Positions 18,913-28,746 of a DNA stretch of 64,000 nucleotides are shown here, in pieces. Under the pieces are notes generated by a model. It was given only the letters and a program-made list of their open reading frames with translations. It ran no database searches and was not told where the DNA came from. Positions within the stretch are counted from its first letter, which is position 1. Every line of letters begins with the position of its first letter. The translations under genes and the position numbers were made by a program. Source of the stretch: Sphingopyxis sp. (lineage in GTDB: Bacteria > Pseudomonadota > Alphaproteobacteria > Sphingomonadales > Sphingomonadaceae); the NCBI RefSeq assembly GCF_016704835.1, contig NZ_JADIZJ010000021.1, positions 62,001 through 126,000 of the forward strand, given 5' to 3'.

Positions 18913-19929
18913 ATGAGCAAAGCCTGGCACTTGACCAGCCGCCCGCAAGGGCTTCCGACGATGGACAATTTCGCGCTCCGCGAACTGCCCGATGTGCCGC
19001 TAGAAACCGATCAACTGCGCGTTCGCAATCTGTGGCTGTCGGTCGATCCCTATATGCGCGGCCGGATGAACGATGCCAAAAGCTATTCGGCCAGTTTCCA
19101 GCTCGACCACCCGATGACCGGCGGCGCGATCGGCGAAGTGATCGAAAGCAGAATGGAGGGCTTTTCGCCCGGCGACATGATCCTGCATATGGGTGGGTGG
19201 CGCGACGGAGGCGTCGTCGGCCTCGACATGATGCCCAATAAGTTGCCCGCCGCTCAGCTGGCCGCGGGGCTGACCCCGCAGACGTTCCTCCACAATATGG
19301 GCCTGACCGGCGGTACGGCATGGATCGGCCTGCTCCGCATTGCCGCGGCGAAACCCGGGGACACGATTTTTGTGTCGGCGGCAGCGGGCGCAGTGGGGTC
19401 TGCGGTGGTCCAGATCGCCAAGGCGCGCGAGATGACCGTGATCGGCTCTGCTGGGGGCGCCGAAAAATGCGCGTGGGTTAAGCAACTCGGCGCCGATGCG
19501 GTCGTCGACTACAAGGGCGAACCGGTACTGTCGGGGCTGACCCAAGCGCTTGAAGACTTGGGCAAGCCCGGCATCGATGTTTATTTCGACAATGTCGGCG
19601 GCGAACATCTCGATGCCGCCTTTGCGACCGCCAATGATTTCGCCCGCTTTGCGATCTGCGGGATGATCGACGTTTATAACGACGGTAAGGCGCAAGAGAT
19701 GAAATATCTCATCCGCACGATCCCGGCGCGAATCCGCATGGAAGGGTTTATCTACACCGACCAGATCTTCGATTGCATGGAAGAATTCTACGCCGACATG
19801 GGCGGCCTGATTGCCAGCGGCGCGGTGACGATGCGCGAGACGGTTTACGAGGGGATCGCTTCGGCGCCCGACGCCTTCCTGGGGCTATTTTCCGGCGCCA
19901 ATATGGGGAAGATGCTCGTTCGGCTATAG
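18913..19929 (+). CDS. NADP-dependent oxidoreductase (medium-chain, zinc-independent, CurA/PTGR-like)
   Basis: 338 residues of the medium-chain dehydrogenase/reductase superfamily without the zinc-binding cysteines. It has WLSVDPYMRGRMND and GGAIGEVIES, typical of leukotriene B4 12-hydroxydehydrogenase/curcumin reductase-like enzymes, and the nucleotide fold AAAGAVGSAVVQIAKA. Such enzymes reduce alkenals or alpha,beta-unsaturated ketones with NADPH. The start at 18913 (MSKAWHL) is preferred over an in-frame start 21 codons upstream. Confidence 0.88.
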   Translation: MSKAWHLTSRPQGLPTMDNFALRELPDVPLETDQLRVRNLWLSVDPYMRGRMNDAKSYSASFQLDHPMTGGAIGEVIESRMEGFSPGDMILHMGGWRDGGVVGLDMMPNKLPAAQLAAGLTPQTFLHNMGLTGGTAWIGLLRIAAAKPGDTIFVSAAAGAVGSAVVQIAKAREMTVIGSAGGAEKCAWVKQLGADAVVDYKGEPVLSGLTQALEDLGKPGIDVYFDNVGGEHLDAAFATANDFARFAICGMIDVYNDGKAQEMKYLIRTIPARIRMEGFIYTDQIFDCMEEFYADMGGLIASGAVTMRETVYEGIASAPDAFLGLFSGANMGKMLVRL

Positions 19930-19961
19930 GTCAGGGGCCCGCTAGCGACCAGAAAATGCCG

Positions 19962-20040
19962 TTCCCCGGCGCAAGCCGGGCCCAGAGTGTCACGGCGCGA
20001 CACTTGGTCTCCAACGCCCTGGGCCCCGGCTTGCGCCGGG
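19962..20040. repeat. REP-like palindromic repeat
   Basis: Arms CCCCGGCGCAAGCCGGGCCC (from 19964) and GGGCCCCGGCTTGCGCCGGG (to 20040) are near-perfect inverted copies. An inner hairpin, AGTGTC and GACACT, lies between them. The element fills the gap between the convergent oxidoreductase and DEAD-box helicase genes and may end both transcripts. Confidence 0.75.
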
Positions 20041-20095
20041 TAGCATGAGGTCCGCTTCCACCCCAAAGCCGCCATTGGCTTCCAGGTTCGTATTC

Positions 20096-21532
20096 TCAAA
20101 CAGTCGGAAAATTATCAGCTACCGAAACCGACCGACAGGAACCCCGGCATCGGGCCATTCCAGCCGTCATCGGGGCCATCCTGATCGTCGCGGCGCGGCG
20201 CGGGCGTCGGTTTCGGCGCGGCGGCGGGTTTGCGATCGTCGCGCGGTTTGGGCGCCTTTGCGGGGACCGCTTTGGGCTCTTCAACCGGTGGCACCGCGAC
20301 CTTGTCCGTCTTTGCCGCGCCGCGACCACGTCCGCCACGCTCCGAACGCGCGCGCCGCGGTTTTCCTCGGTTTCGCTGGGTGCGGGGGGTGCCGAGGGTG
20401 CCGCTGGATTTGCCGTCGCTTCGCCGCCATGGACCGGAATCTTGTATCCGGTCAGCTTCTGAATGCTGTCGATCGCTTCGTCGTCCGACGGTGTCACCAG
20501 CGTGAACGCCCGCCCCTGCGCACCGGCGCGGCCGGTACGACCGATGCGGTGGACATAATCGTCGGGATGCCAGGGGGCATCGAAATTGAAGACATGGCTG
20601 ACGCCTTTGACGTCGAGCCCACGCGCCGCGACGTCGGACGCGACCAATATGTTGATTGTACCGCTTTTGAACCGATCGAGTTCGGCGGTACGGCTCGACT
20701 GGTCCATATCCCCCTGAATCTCGCCCGCGTTATAACCCGAGCGTTGCAGCGCTTTCGCCAGTTCGCGCACCGTCGTCTTGCGGTTGCAAAAGATGATCGC
20801 GGTGTGGACCTTCTCTGATTCGATCAGGCTACGCAGCGCGTCGCGCTTGCCGCGTTCCGACGTCTTGACCAGGAACTGCTCGATATTCTCGTTGCGGCTC
20901 GCGGGGCGTGCGACTTCGACCGTTTTCGGGTTCGACAGGAATTTGTCGGCCAGCCGCTTGATCGGTGCCGGCATCGTCGCCGAAAACAACAAAGTCTGGC
21001 GATTCGCCGGGAGCTTGGTGCAGATATGTTCGATGTCGGGAATGAACCCCATGTCGAGCATCCGGTCGGCTTCGTCGATCACCAGCAGGTTGCAACCGGT
21101 GAGCAAAATCTTGCCGCGCTCGAACAGGTCCATCAGGCGGCCCGGGGTCGCGATGAGCACATCGACGCCCTTTTCGAGCGCCTTGACCTGATCGCCCATC
21201 TGCACGCCGCCGATCAGCAGCGCCATCGACAGCTTGTGATACTTGCCATATTTCTCAAAATTCTCAGCGACCTGCGCCGCAAGTTCGCGCGTCGGCGCCA
21301 GGATCAGCGAACGCGGCATCAGCGCGCGGGCGCGGCCGTGGGCCAGGATGTCGATCATCGGCAGCACGAACGAAGCGGTTTTGCCCGTCCCCGTCTGGGC
21401 GATGCCGATGATGTCGCGCATCATCAGGACCGAGGGGATGACACCCGCCTGGATCGGCGTCGCTTCGTCATAACCCGACTCGTCGATGGCGCGCAAAAGT
21501 TCGTCGGAAAGGCCGATTTCGGCAAATTTCAT
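20096..21532 (-). CDS. DEAD-box RNA helicase, C-terminal tail apparently frameshifted
   Basis: 478 residues as read. Motifs are Q-motif TPIQAGVIP, Walker A AQTGTGKT, PTRELAAQ, VIDEADRMLD, SATMPAP, and HRIGRTGRAG, so the helicase core is complete. It unwinds RNA in ribosome assembly or decay; RhlE-type by layout. After SETEENRGAR, at about 20346-20360 in a GC-alternating run, another frame encodes a basic Lys/Pro/Arg-rich tail ending DGWNGPMPGFLSVGFGS with its stop at 20115, the usual sphingomonad ending. The tail as read is therefore probably artefactual. Confidence 0.88.
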   Translation of the reverse strand: MKFAEIGLSDELLRAIDESGYDEATPIQAGVIPSVLMMRDIIGIAQTGTGKTASFVLPMIDILAHGRARALMPRSLILAPTRELAAQVAENFEKYGKYHKLSMALLIGGVQMGDQVKALEKGVDVLIATPGRLMDLFERGKILLTGCNLLVIDEADRMLDMGFIPDIEHICTKLPANRQTLLFSATMPAPIKRLADKFLSNPKTVEVARPASRNENIEQFLVKTSERGKRDALRSLIESEKVHTAIIFCNRKTTVRELAKALQRSGYNAGEIQGDMDQSSRTAELDRFKSGTINILVASDVAARGLDVKGVSHVFNFDAPWHPDDYVHRIGRTGRAGAQGRAFTLVTPSDDEAIDSIQKLTGYKIPVHGGEATANPAAPSAPPAPSETEENRGARVRSVADVVAARQRRTRSRCHRLKSPKRSPQRRPNRATIANPPPRRNRRPRRAATIRMAPMTAGMARCRGSCRSVSVADNFPTV

Positions 21533-21646
21533 AAGATTATCATGTCCGGAAAAAGAGGTGACGCTCAGCCTTCCACGCAGGCAGCGCTGCGTCGGCCCTT
21601 GGGCAAATAGCGATGAAAAGTCAAGAAAAGGCGACGAAAGAGGCGA

Positions 21647-22243
21647 TTAATCGTCGTCGCGAACCGGAACCATCAACCGGAATTTGTCGATCTCGCACTT
21701 GGCGCCGGTGCGGGCGTGGATCTCATCACGGTCTTCGCAAAGCTTCCCGTCTTTGCTGCCCTGCATGTAAAAGCCCGCGTAAAAGTCGAGCGCGCGGCAC
21801 CCGCGATTGAGCTGCGCGCGCAGCCGCTGCTTTTGCCGGGTGATGATATCGATGCTGTCGCGCTGGACCGCCTGCATCCCCATGATATTGCGCATCGCCA
21901 CGCATTTTGGCGCCTTTTTCTCTTTCCAGACGATCGGTATTTCGGTGCCGCGCCGTGACTGCATGGGCCCGGCGGCGAAATTGTTGAGCTGCGAACGCTG
22001 GGCCGGGACGCGGATGATCAGCTGCTGCTCGATCACGACCTGCCAGAAGGACGTGATCTGTTCAGGCGTCGGCGCGGTGAGCGCGACCAGCGGTTCGGGC
22101 GCCGCAACCTGTGACAGCGCATCGCCAGCTGGCGCAGCCGCCGCAATCCACAGGGCCGCGGCCGTCAGCACAAGCGCGCTGCCGCTCCTTCGGCATCCTG
22201 ACAGAAATTGCTGCTCACTCGTCGCTCCCGCACCCAAACCCAC
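21647..22243 (-). CDS. Conserved exported hypothetical protein
   Basis: 198 residues. A hydrophobic export signal at about residues 22-40 (SALVLTAAALWIAAAAPAGDA) is followed by a mixed domain with four cysteines (PKCVAMRNI, NRGCRALDFYAGFYMQGSKDGKLC, AKCEIDKF), likely disulfide-bonded in the periplasm. I do not recognise the family, but the residue use is normal for this genome and it is a real gene. It ends 114 bp upstream of the DEAD-box helicase on the same strand. A start at an internal Met is possible. Confidence 0.65.
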   Translation of the reverse strand: MGLGAGATSEQQFLSGCRRSGSALVLTAAALWIAAAAPAGDALSQVAAPEPLVALTAPTPEQITSFWQVVIEQQLIIRVPAQRSQLNNFAAGPMQSRRGTEIPIVWKEKKAPKCVAMRNIMGMQAVQRDSIDIITRQKQRLRAQLNRGCRALDFYAGFYMQGSKDGKLCEDRDEIHARTGAKCEIDKFRLMVPVRDDD

Positions 22244-22348
22244 TGGACGAAAATCCGATATTCATCCAACGCTCGCTTTAGCAGCCATGATTGAACATCA
22301 AATGAACTATTTTCGCTCTCTCGTCCGCGCAAGATGGGGATGCAACGC

Positions 22349-23773
22349 ATGACCCGGGCGCCGACGCAGGTGTTCCTCGATCGCCTGGCCGCGGAGTTGG
22401 GGCCGAAGGGCTATACGACCGACGCCGATACCATGGCGCCGTGGCTTACCGACTGGCGCGGCAAATACACTGGGCACGCCGCGGCGATGCTGTCGCCGGG
22501 GTCGACCGAAGAGGTCGCTGCGGTCGTCCGCCTTTGTGCAGAGGAGCAGGCAGCTTTGGTCCCCCAGGGCGGCAACAGCGGCATGGTCGGCGGCGCTACC
22601 CCCGACGCTGGCGGCAACCAGCTGTTGCTCAGTCTGCGCCGCATGAACAAGGTACGCCAGATCGATACCGCAGCGCGGATTGCGGTGGTCGAGGCGGGGG
22701 TCATCCTCGAAACCTTCCACCATGAGGCGCTGGCACATGGCCTGCGCTTCCCCCTGACGCTCGGCGGCAAAGGATCGGCGACGATCGGCGGCCTCGTATC
22801 GACCAACGCCGGGGGCACCCAGGTCCTGCGTCACGGGACGATGCGCGCGCTGGTCGCGGGGATCGAAGCGGTGCTCCCCGACGGCCGCATCTTCGATGGC
22901 CTTGCGCCACTGAAAAAGGACAATCGCGGCTACGATCTGCGCCACCTCTTGTGCGGGGCCGAGGGAACGCTGGGCATCGTCACCGCCGCGAGCCTGCATC
23001 TCGTCCCTGCCGCTGCCGCACGCAGCACCGCCTGGATCGCAATCGATTCGCCCGATCGCGCGCTCCTACTGCTCCGTCAGCTCGACGCCAGCATCGGGCG
23101 CGAGCTGGAAGGGTTCGAGATCATTCCGCACGCGTGCCTTGATGCGGTGCTGCGGCACATCCCGCAAACCCGCGCCCCGATCGCCGCGCCGCATCCCTGG
23201 TATGTGCTCGCCGAACTGGCGGGCGACGATGACCAGATGTTGGCCGATGCACTGGAGCGCGAACTCTCCACTGCCCTCGACGCCGGGCTGATCCGCGATG
23301 TCGTGATCGCCAAAAATGACCGCGAAAGTGGCGATTTCTGGCGCCTGCGCGATTCCATTTCCGAGGCCGAGCGCGCCGAAGGACCGGCGTTGCAGCATGA
23401 CGTCAGCGTGCCTATCGACCTGATGCCGACCTTCATCGCCGACAATCCGGCGCGGCTGACCGCGGCGTTCCCCGGCGCCCGCGCGCTGTCGTTCGGGCAT
23501 CTGGGTGACGGCAACGTCCATCATCATGTCCAGCCGCCAGTCGGGGTTGACGGTGCCGCGTGGCTTGCAGAGCATGGCGCCGCCGTCAGTCGGCTGGTCT
23601 ATGCGCACGTCATCGCGCTCGGCGGGTCGATCTCGGCCGAACATGGCATTGGTCAGATGAAGCGCGATGTGCTCGCAGAGCTCGACAGCCCGGCGCGCCT
23701 GGCGGCGCTGCGCGGGATCAAGGCCGGTCTCGATCCGGCAGGTATCTTCAATCCTGGCAAGCTGATCGCCTGA
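22349..23773 (+). CDS. FAD-binding oxidoreductase (D-2-hydroxyacid/D-2-hydroxyglutarate dehydrogenase-like)
   Basis: 474 residues of the FAD-linked oxidase type-4 family. The FAD-binding region has VPQGGNSGMVGGATP and GGLVSTNAGGTQVLRHG; the C-terminal part has LSFGHLGDGNVHHHVQPP with metal-binding histidines and SAEHGIGQMKR. Relatives oxidise D-lactate, D-2-hydroxyglutarate or glycolate; the last C-terminal cofactor site favours the D-2-hydroxyglutarate type. An in-frame ATG five codons earlier is also possible. Confidence 0.85.
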   Translation: MTRAPTQVFLDRLAAELGPKGYTTDADTMAPWLTDWRGKYTGHAAAMLSPGSTEEVAAVVRLCAEEQAALVPQGGNSGMVGGATPDAGGNQLLLSLRRMNKVRQIDTAARIAVVEAGVILETFHHEALAHGLRFPLTLGGKGSATIGGLVSTNAGGTQVLRHGTMRALVAGIEAVLPDGRIFDGLAPLKKDNRGYDLRHLLCGAEGTLGIVTAASLHLVPAAAARSTAWIAIDSPDRALLLLRQLDASIGRELEGFEIIPHACLDAVLRHIPQTRAPIAAPHPWYVLAELAGDDDQMLADALERELSTALDAGLIRDVVIAKNDRESGDFWRLRDSISEAERAEGPALQHDVSVPIDLMPTFIADNPARLTAAFPGARALSFGHLGDGNVHHHVQPPVGVDGAAWLAEHGAAVSRLVYAHVIALGGSISAEHGIGQMKRDVLAELDSPARLAALRGIKAGLDPAGIFNPGKLIA

Positions 23774-23885
23774 CCCACTCTCGCCGCTCGCCATCGCCCC
23801 CTTGCGCCATGCGGCGCAGGTCAATAAGGCGCGCTGTTATCTTTTTGCGTCCCGGCTGGTCGGGACACCCTACCGGAGTTTTATC

Positions 23886-24665
23886 ATGGCCACTGCGCCC
23901 GTCCCCGCCAACCTGCCGCTATTCTATAAAGACCTTGTGCCACTTTCGAGCGTCGATCATGCCGATTTTCACGCGCGCCCGCTGGACAAGGCTGATTTCC
24001 TGGTCAACCAGCACGCGATCCCGCTGACCTCGGACGAATTTGTGTCGGCATGCCGCTTTTTTCCCATCGTCTTTTCGGCGGGCGACAATCCGGTGCCGCT
24101 GGCGCTGATGGGCCTCAACGAAGGCGTCAACACCTTCGTCGACGATGAAGGCAAGCTGCTCAACCCGGTCTATGTGCCGGCCTATGTTCGCCGCTACCCG
24201 TTCCTGCTCGCCCGACTGCAGCAAGATTCGGACGAATTGTCGCTGTGCTTCGACCCCACCTCGGGCGCGGTTGGCAAGTTCGATGAAGGCGACGTGCTGT
24301 TCGAGAACGGCGAGCCGACCGCCCCGGTTCAGGCTGTCCTCGAATTCTGCAAGAATTTCGAAGAAGCGGGCCAGCGCACCGGCATGTTCATGGACGAACT
24401 GAAAAAGGCCGACCTGCTGATGGAAGGTGAAGTCAGCATCCAGCAGGACGGCAATGACAAGCCCTACATCTATCGCGGGTTTCAGATGGTCGATGAGAAC
24501 AAGCTGCGCGAACTGCGCGGTGACGTGCTGCGCAAAATGATGCAAAACGGGATCCTCGGCCTGATCTTCGCGCACCTCTTTTCGCTGCAACTGATGCGCG
24601 AAGTGTTTGCCGAGCAGGCAAAGGCTGGCAAGGTGCCGGAATTTCAGGAAGTTCCGACGAACTGA
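23886..24665 (+). CDS. SapC family protein
   Basis: 259 residues, no signal peptide. It has the family phrases FFPIVFSAGDNPVPLALMGL and YVPAYVRRYPFLLARL. SapC-like proteins of alphaproteobacteria are named after a Campylobacter S-layer-associated protein; their function is not established. The ATG at 23886 starts MATAPVPANLPLFY. It ends six bases before the cytochrome b561 gene, so the two may be co-transcribed. Confidence 0.88.
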   Translation: MATAPVPANLPLFYKDLVPLSSVDHADFHARPLDKADFLVNQHAIPLTSDEFVSACRFFPIVFSAGDNPVPLALMGLNEGVNTFVDDEGKLLNPVYVPAYVRRYPFLLARLQQDSDELSLCFDPTSGAVGKFDEGDVLFENGEPTAPVQAVLEFCKNFEEAGQRTGMFMDELKKADLLMEGEVSIQQDGNDKPYIYRGFQMVDENKLRELRGDVLRKMMQNGILGLIFAHLFSLQLMREVFAEQAKAGKVPEFQEVPTN

Positions 24666-24670
24666 GGAGC

Positions 24671-25234
24671 ATGATGCAGATGGCCACCGTTGCAGAAACC
24701 GCCGGCACCGCCGGTCCGCGTTATACCAAGGTGGCCATCTGGCTTCACTGGCTGATCGGCCTCGCCGTCATCGCCAATATCGGCCTTGCCATGCTGACCG
24801 AGGACATGCCGCGCGAAACGCACCGCGCCGCGATGGACGTTCACAAAGCGCTGGGGATCACGATCCTGGCACTGACCCTTCTCCGCATCCTGTGGCGACT
24901 TGGCCACAAGCCGCCACCGCTGCCGGCCACAACCCCGGCATGGCAGCGGCCGCTCAGCAAGGTCGTGCATTTTCTTTTCTATGCGCTGCTCATCTTGCTG
25001 CCGCTGTCGGGCTGGGTGTGGATGTCCGCCGCCGACCGGCCAATCGATTTTTTCGGGCTGACGACGATCCCGACGATCGTGGCGCCGAACGAAGGGCTGG
25101 CTGACGTCCTGCATGACCGGCACGAGGCACTTGGCCTTGCAATGTTGGCACTCGCCGCAATTCACATCCTCGCCGCGCTGAAGCATCAGTTTGTTGATCG
25201 GACCGGGCTGATGGGGCGGATGAACCCCTTTTGA
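24671..25234 (+). CDS. Cytochrome b561 family protein
   Basis: 187 residues with four membrane helices. Heme-ligand histidines lie at IWLHWLIG, DVHKALG, VVHFLFYALL and AIHILAALKHQF. Members are diheme membrane electron carriers that pass electrons from quinol or superoxide. Three Met codons sit close together at the start; the one at 24680 has better spacing from GAGGAG, but the first at 24671 is given. Confidence 0.88.
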   Translation: MMQMATVAETAGTAGPRYTKVAIWLHWLIGLAVIANIGLAMLTEDMPRETHRAAMDVHKALGITILALTLLRILWRLGHKPPPLPATTPAWQRPLSKVVHFLFYALLILLPLSGWVWMSAADRPIDFFGLTTIPTIVAPNEGLADVLHDRHEALGLAMLALAAIHILAALKHQFVDRTGLMGRMNPF

Positions 25235-25254
25235 ATCGCCCGCTGGTCGCGGCG

Positions 25255-25464
25255 TCAAAAATCGACGGCAATACCCTTGAGCTCCCAGTCGCCATAGCGC
25301 ACCGGGTTGCGGCCGCCGGGTTGATCCTCGGCCTTTTCCTCGCGGATCGGCGCCGGGGGTGGTACCGGGTTGTTGGTCCAGCCGGCAGGCGCCCTCACAT
25401 GCGCCGGACGCTTCGCTGCGCGCGGCGTGCCGCCGATGGTTTCCGTTTCGCTGCGTTCGGTCAT
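25255..25464 (-). CDS. DUF1674 / succinate dehydrogenase assembly factor 4-like protein
   Basis: 69 residues. The C-terminal NPVRYGDWELKGIAVDF is the hallmark of DUF1674, the family of SdhAF4, which binds flavinylated SdhA during assembly of succinate dehydrogenase. The N-terminal half is a Pro/Ala-rich linker (GWTNNPVPPPAPIREE). The start ATG is at 25464. The sdh genes themselves are not in the window. It is convergent with the b561 gene and divergent from rsmB by 55 bp. Confidence 0.85.
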   Translation of the reverse strand: MTERSETETIGGTPRAAKRPAHVRAPAGWTNNPVPPPAPIREEKAEDQPGGRNPVRYGDWELKGIAVDF

Positions 25465-25519
25465 AACGCAGATCATATAGGATAATGCATGCTTCCCGCC
25501 AGCCTCGCCGAACATAATC

Positions 25520-26821
25520 ATGGTTGATCGCCCGCGCCGCCCCAAACAGCGCGGGCAGAATGAACCCGATCCGGCGGGTACCGCACCGCGCCGCGCTGCG
25601 CTGCGTCTGGTTGATGCGGTCCTGCGCCGCGGCGACCCACTCGACATTGCGATGCACGCCGCAGCGCAGGGGCTGACCGGCGCCGACCGCGCCTTTGCGG
25701 TGGCGATCGCGTCCGAAACCTTGCGCTGGATGATCGACATCGACGCGCTGATCGACAGCGCGACGGCGCAGATCCTGCCCGACGACGTCAAATCGCGCAC
25801 CGTGCTGCGGATCGCGCTCGCCCAGCTTCTCGTGCTGAAAAGCCCTGCGCACGCGGTGGTGGCGACCGCGCTGCCGCTCGTTGCGGGCGGGCCGCGGCGG
25901 CTGGTCCATGCGATCCTGTCGCGCGCGCAACAGGATGAATGGCGACTGCCCGACCGCGCCACCCTGCCCCTGCCGACCGCCGAACGATGGGCCGAGCAAT
26001 GGAGTCTGGCGATGGTCGAAGACGCCGAAGCGGGCTGGAGTGTGCCGCCGCCGATCGACCTCAGCTTCGCCGCGGAACCCGGCGCGGAAGAATGGCCCGA
26101 CGCCATCTCGCTCGCGCCGCGCCATCGCCGCCTGCCGCGCGGGCTGGCGGTCGAGGCGATGCCGGGTTACCGCGAAGGCGGCTGGTGGATTCAGGATCTC
26201 GCAGCGAGCTTGCCCGCGCGCATGCTGGGACCGGGCGACGGCCGCTCCGTACTCGATCTGTGCGCCGCGCCGGGCGGCAAGACGATGCAACTCGCGGCCG
26301 CCGGCTGGCAGGTCGTCGCGGTCGACTCCAGCGCAAAACGGCTCGAACGATTGAGCGCCAACATGGCGCGCACCGGGCTGGCCGCCGACATCGTGCAGGC
26401 TGATATCCGCTCATGGGCGCCCGCCGAGCCCGCCGATGCGGTGCTGCTCGACGCACCCTGTTCGGCCACCGGCATCTTCCGCCGCCACCCCGACGTCCTT
26501 CACCGGATCGAAGCGCGCCAGATCGACGAGATGGCAGTGTTGCAGACCGAATTGCTCGCACGCGCCGCGCGGTGGGTCAAACCCGGCGGCACCCTGATCT
26601 ACGCCACCTGTTCGCTCGAGCGCGCCGAGGGAGAGGATCAGGTCGCGACGTTCCTCGACCATCATCCATCATGGCGCATCGACCCGGTGTGCGCAGACGA
26701 ACTGCCCGACGCCATCGTGCCCGACGCGAACGGTTTTGTTCGCACCCTGCCCGGCGTTCTGAGCGTCGCAGGCGGCCTCGACGGCTTCTTTGTCGCCCGG
26801 TTGCGGGCGCCTGCGAGCTGA
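25520..26821 (+). CDS. rsmB: RsmB-type RNA (cytosine-C5) methyltransferase
   Basis: 433 residues. An N-terminal NusB-like RNA-binding domain (residues about 20-140) precedes the NOL1/NOP2 methyltransferase domain with SAM loop LDLCAAPGGKT and the catalytic cysteines in DAPCSATG and YATCSLER. It likely methylates a cytosine in 16S rRNA. Length matches the RsmB family. Confidence 0.9.
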   Translation: MVDRPRRPKQRGQNEPDPAGTAPRRAALRLVDAVLRRGDPLDIAMHAAAQGLTGADRAFAVAIASETLRWMIDIDALIDSATAQILPDDVKSRTVLRIALAQLLVLKSPAHAVVATALPLVAGGPRRLVHAILSRAQQDEWRLPDRATLPLPTAERWAEQWSLAMVEDAEAGWSVPPPIDLSFAAEPGAEEWPDAISLAPRHRRLPRGLAVEAMPGYREGGWWIQDLAASLPARMLGPGDGRSVLDLCAAPGGKTMQLAAAGWQVVAVDSSAKRLERLSANMARTGLAADIVQADIRSWAPAEPADAVLLDAPCSATGIFRRHPDVLHRIEARQIDEMAVLQTELLARAARWVKPGGTLIYATCSLERAEGEDQVATFLDHHPSWRIDPVCADELPDAIVPDANGFVRTLPGVLSVAGGLDGFFVARLRAPAS

Positions 26822-26893
26822 ATCCACCCCTCCCCAAAGCAGAGGCGGATTCAACCTCATATGACTGCCATCTAACCCTGCGGCCCGCACCCG

Positions 26894-28617
26894 TCAGAAC
26901 ACCGCCTTCGGCGCAGCTTCCTTCATCATCGCCGCGCGCACCATCGGGATCGGCGGCCCGCCATAGGACAGGAATTCGTCGTGGAACGCCTTCCACTTCG
27001 TGCGGTCGCCCTTGGTCCAATCCTCGCGCAGCTTGCGGATCATCAGCTTGCCCATCGTGTAATTGAGGTAGAGCGGATCATAGGTACCGCGCGCCGCTTG
27101 CTGCCGCGCATTGCCCTCGTCCTGATAGCATTGCTCCTTGAACAGCTTTTCCGAATCCGCGACGGTCATCCCCTTGGTATGCAGCCCGATCGCCGAGAGA
27201 TAGCGGCAGTTACGGAGCAGTGCGTTCGACAGCTGGCCGATATGCGTTTCGAGATCACCCTCGCCCAGCCCCGCGTCCCACATCATTTCTTCGGTATAAT
27301 GCGCCCAGCCTTCGGCAAAGGCATAGCCGACGAACAGCTTGCCAAAGATGCTTTCCGCCCGGTTCGAATGGAGGAAGTTCAGAAAATGTCCGGGCCATAC
27401 TTCATGGACCGACGTGAACATCAAATCCTTGCGCCCCGGCACGAAGTCGGCCTGCGTCTGCTTGTCCCAGGTCGGGTCGGGCGGTGAGATGTAATAGACC
27501 GACGGCAGACCCGTTTCATACGGCCCCGGGATATCGATATAGGCGCTGTTCTGCCGGTTGTACGGCGGCGATTCCTCGACCTGTCCTGTTCGGTACCCGG
27601 AATCGTGACCAGATCCTTCTCGATCAGGAAGGCGCGCAACGTCGGCAACTGGCGCCGCGCCTCGGCGACCGGGCCGTCGGCGGGCTTGTCCGCGTTCATC
27701 TTTTTCATGCACTCGCCGATCGTCATTCCCGCGGCATAGGTCGCGCACGCAGTCTTCAGCGCATCCTGATTGCGCTTGAGATCAACCTGGCCAATGCGCT
27801 CGAGCTCGTCGATCGGGGTGTCGACCCCCTCGTTGGTCAGGATCATCTTGGCAAATTTGTCGGCGCCCAGCGCATAACCATCGGCGGTTCCCGGCTGCGA
27901 TCCGACATATGTCGCCAGATCGGTCATCGCCGCCCCGGCCTTTGCGGCGGCTTCGTCGAACTGCTTTTGCAGCGCTGCGTCCTTCACCTCGGCAAAAGCC
28001 GCCTTGGCGTCGCCGGTGTAATAATCGGCAAAGCCGCCGAACCCGGCGGTGCCATATTTTACGAAGGTAGCGGGCAGCGGCAGCTTCAGATTCGCCTTGA
28101 TCTGCGCGGCAGCAGCCGGGACTTTCTCGGCATAGGCGATAAACGCCTTCATCCGCGTCGTCGCATCGGCGTACGGCCGCGCGATATAGACATTGGGATC
28201 GAGCGCACCGGTGTAATAGGACGGGTTTTTCTGCGCGAAATCGGTATCGCGCAGAAAGAACAGCTGACCCTGTGCGACATGCACCAGATAATCGCGCTCG
28301 AACATTTCGGCCGCCGTCATCTCGCCGTCAAAGGCTTTGGCATCGGCGATCGACTTTTCGAGGTACGCCGCCTGCTTCTCGATCCCCTCAGGCGACCAGT
28401 CGGGCAATTGCCCGTCGAACTCATGCTTGCCCTGATAGACCGCAAAGGTCGGGTTGAGCGGGAAGTAACCGGCGAGAAACTGGTCGCGAAACTCGGTCCA
28501 GCTTGCCGCGTTCGGGGCGGTGGTCGTGGATTTGTTGTCCGATGCGTTGCAGGCGGTCAGCACGAGCAGCGTCGCGGCCATGGCGGCGCCGCCAAAGCGG
28601 GCAAATTTGCGTGTCAT
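26894..28617 (-). pseudogene. DUF885 family lipoprotein, apparent frameshift
   Basis: About 575 residues if restored. The start at 28617 gives a lipoprotein signal with LLVLTACNASDN. DUF885 proteins are zinc-peptidase-like; the motif HEVWPGHFLN and the downstream EGWAHYTEEMM fit a gluzincin-type site (HExxH-related, with a distal Glu). At about 27575-27600 the frame is lost after VTIPGTEQ. The continuation reads VEESPPYNRQNSAYIDIP to the stop at 26894. The open halves are 27421-28617 and 26894-27748. One base change would repair it, so an error is possible. Confidence 0.8.
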
Positions 28618-28746
28618 TCGGCTATCTCCCTGGGTTTTCCATGACCCGCTTCTGGCACTCGTGCCGACCGATGACACCCGATAATCGACGAACGGCGCCA
28701 GCAGCGCCACTGGACAGCGGCAAAAAGCCGTTTACGGCGGACCGCG

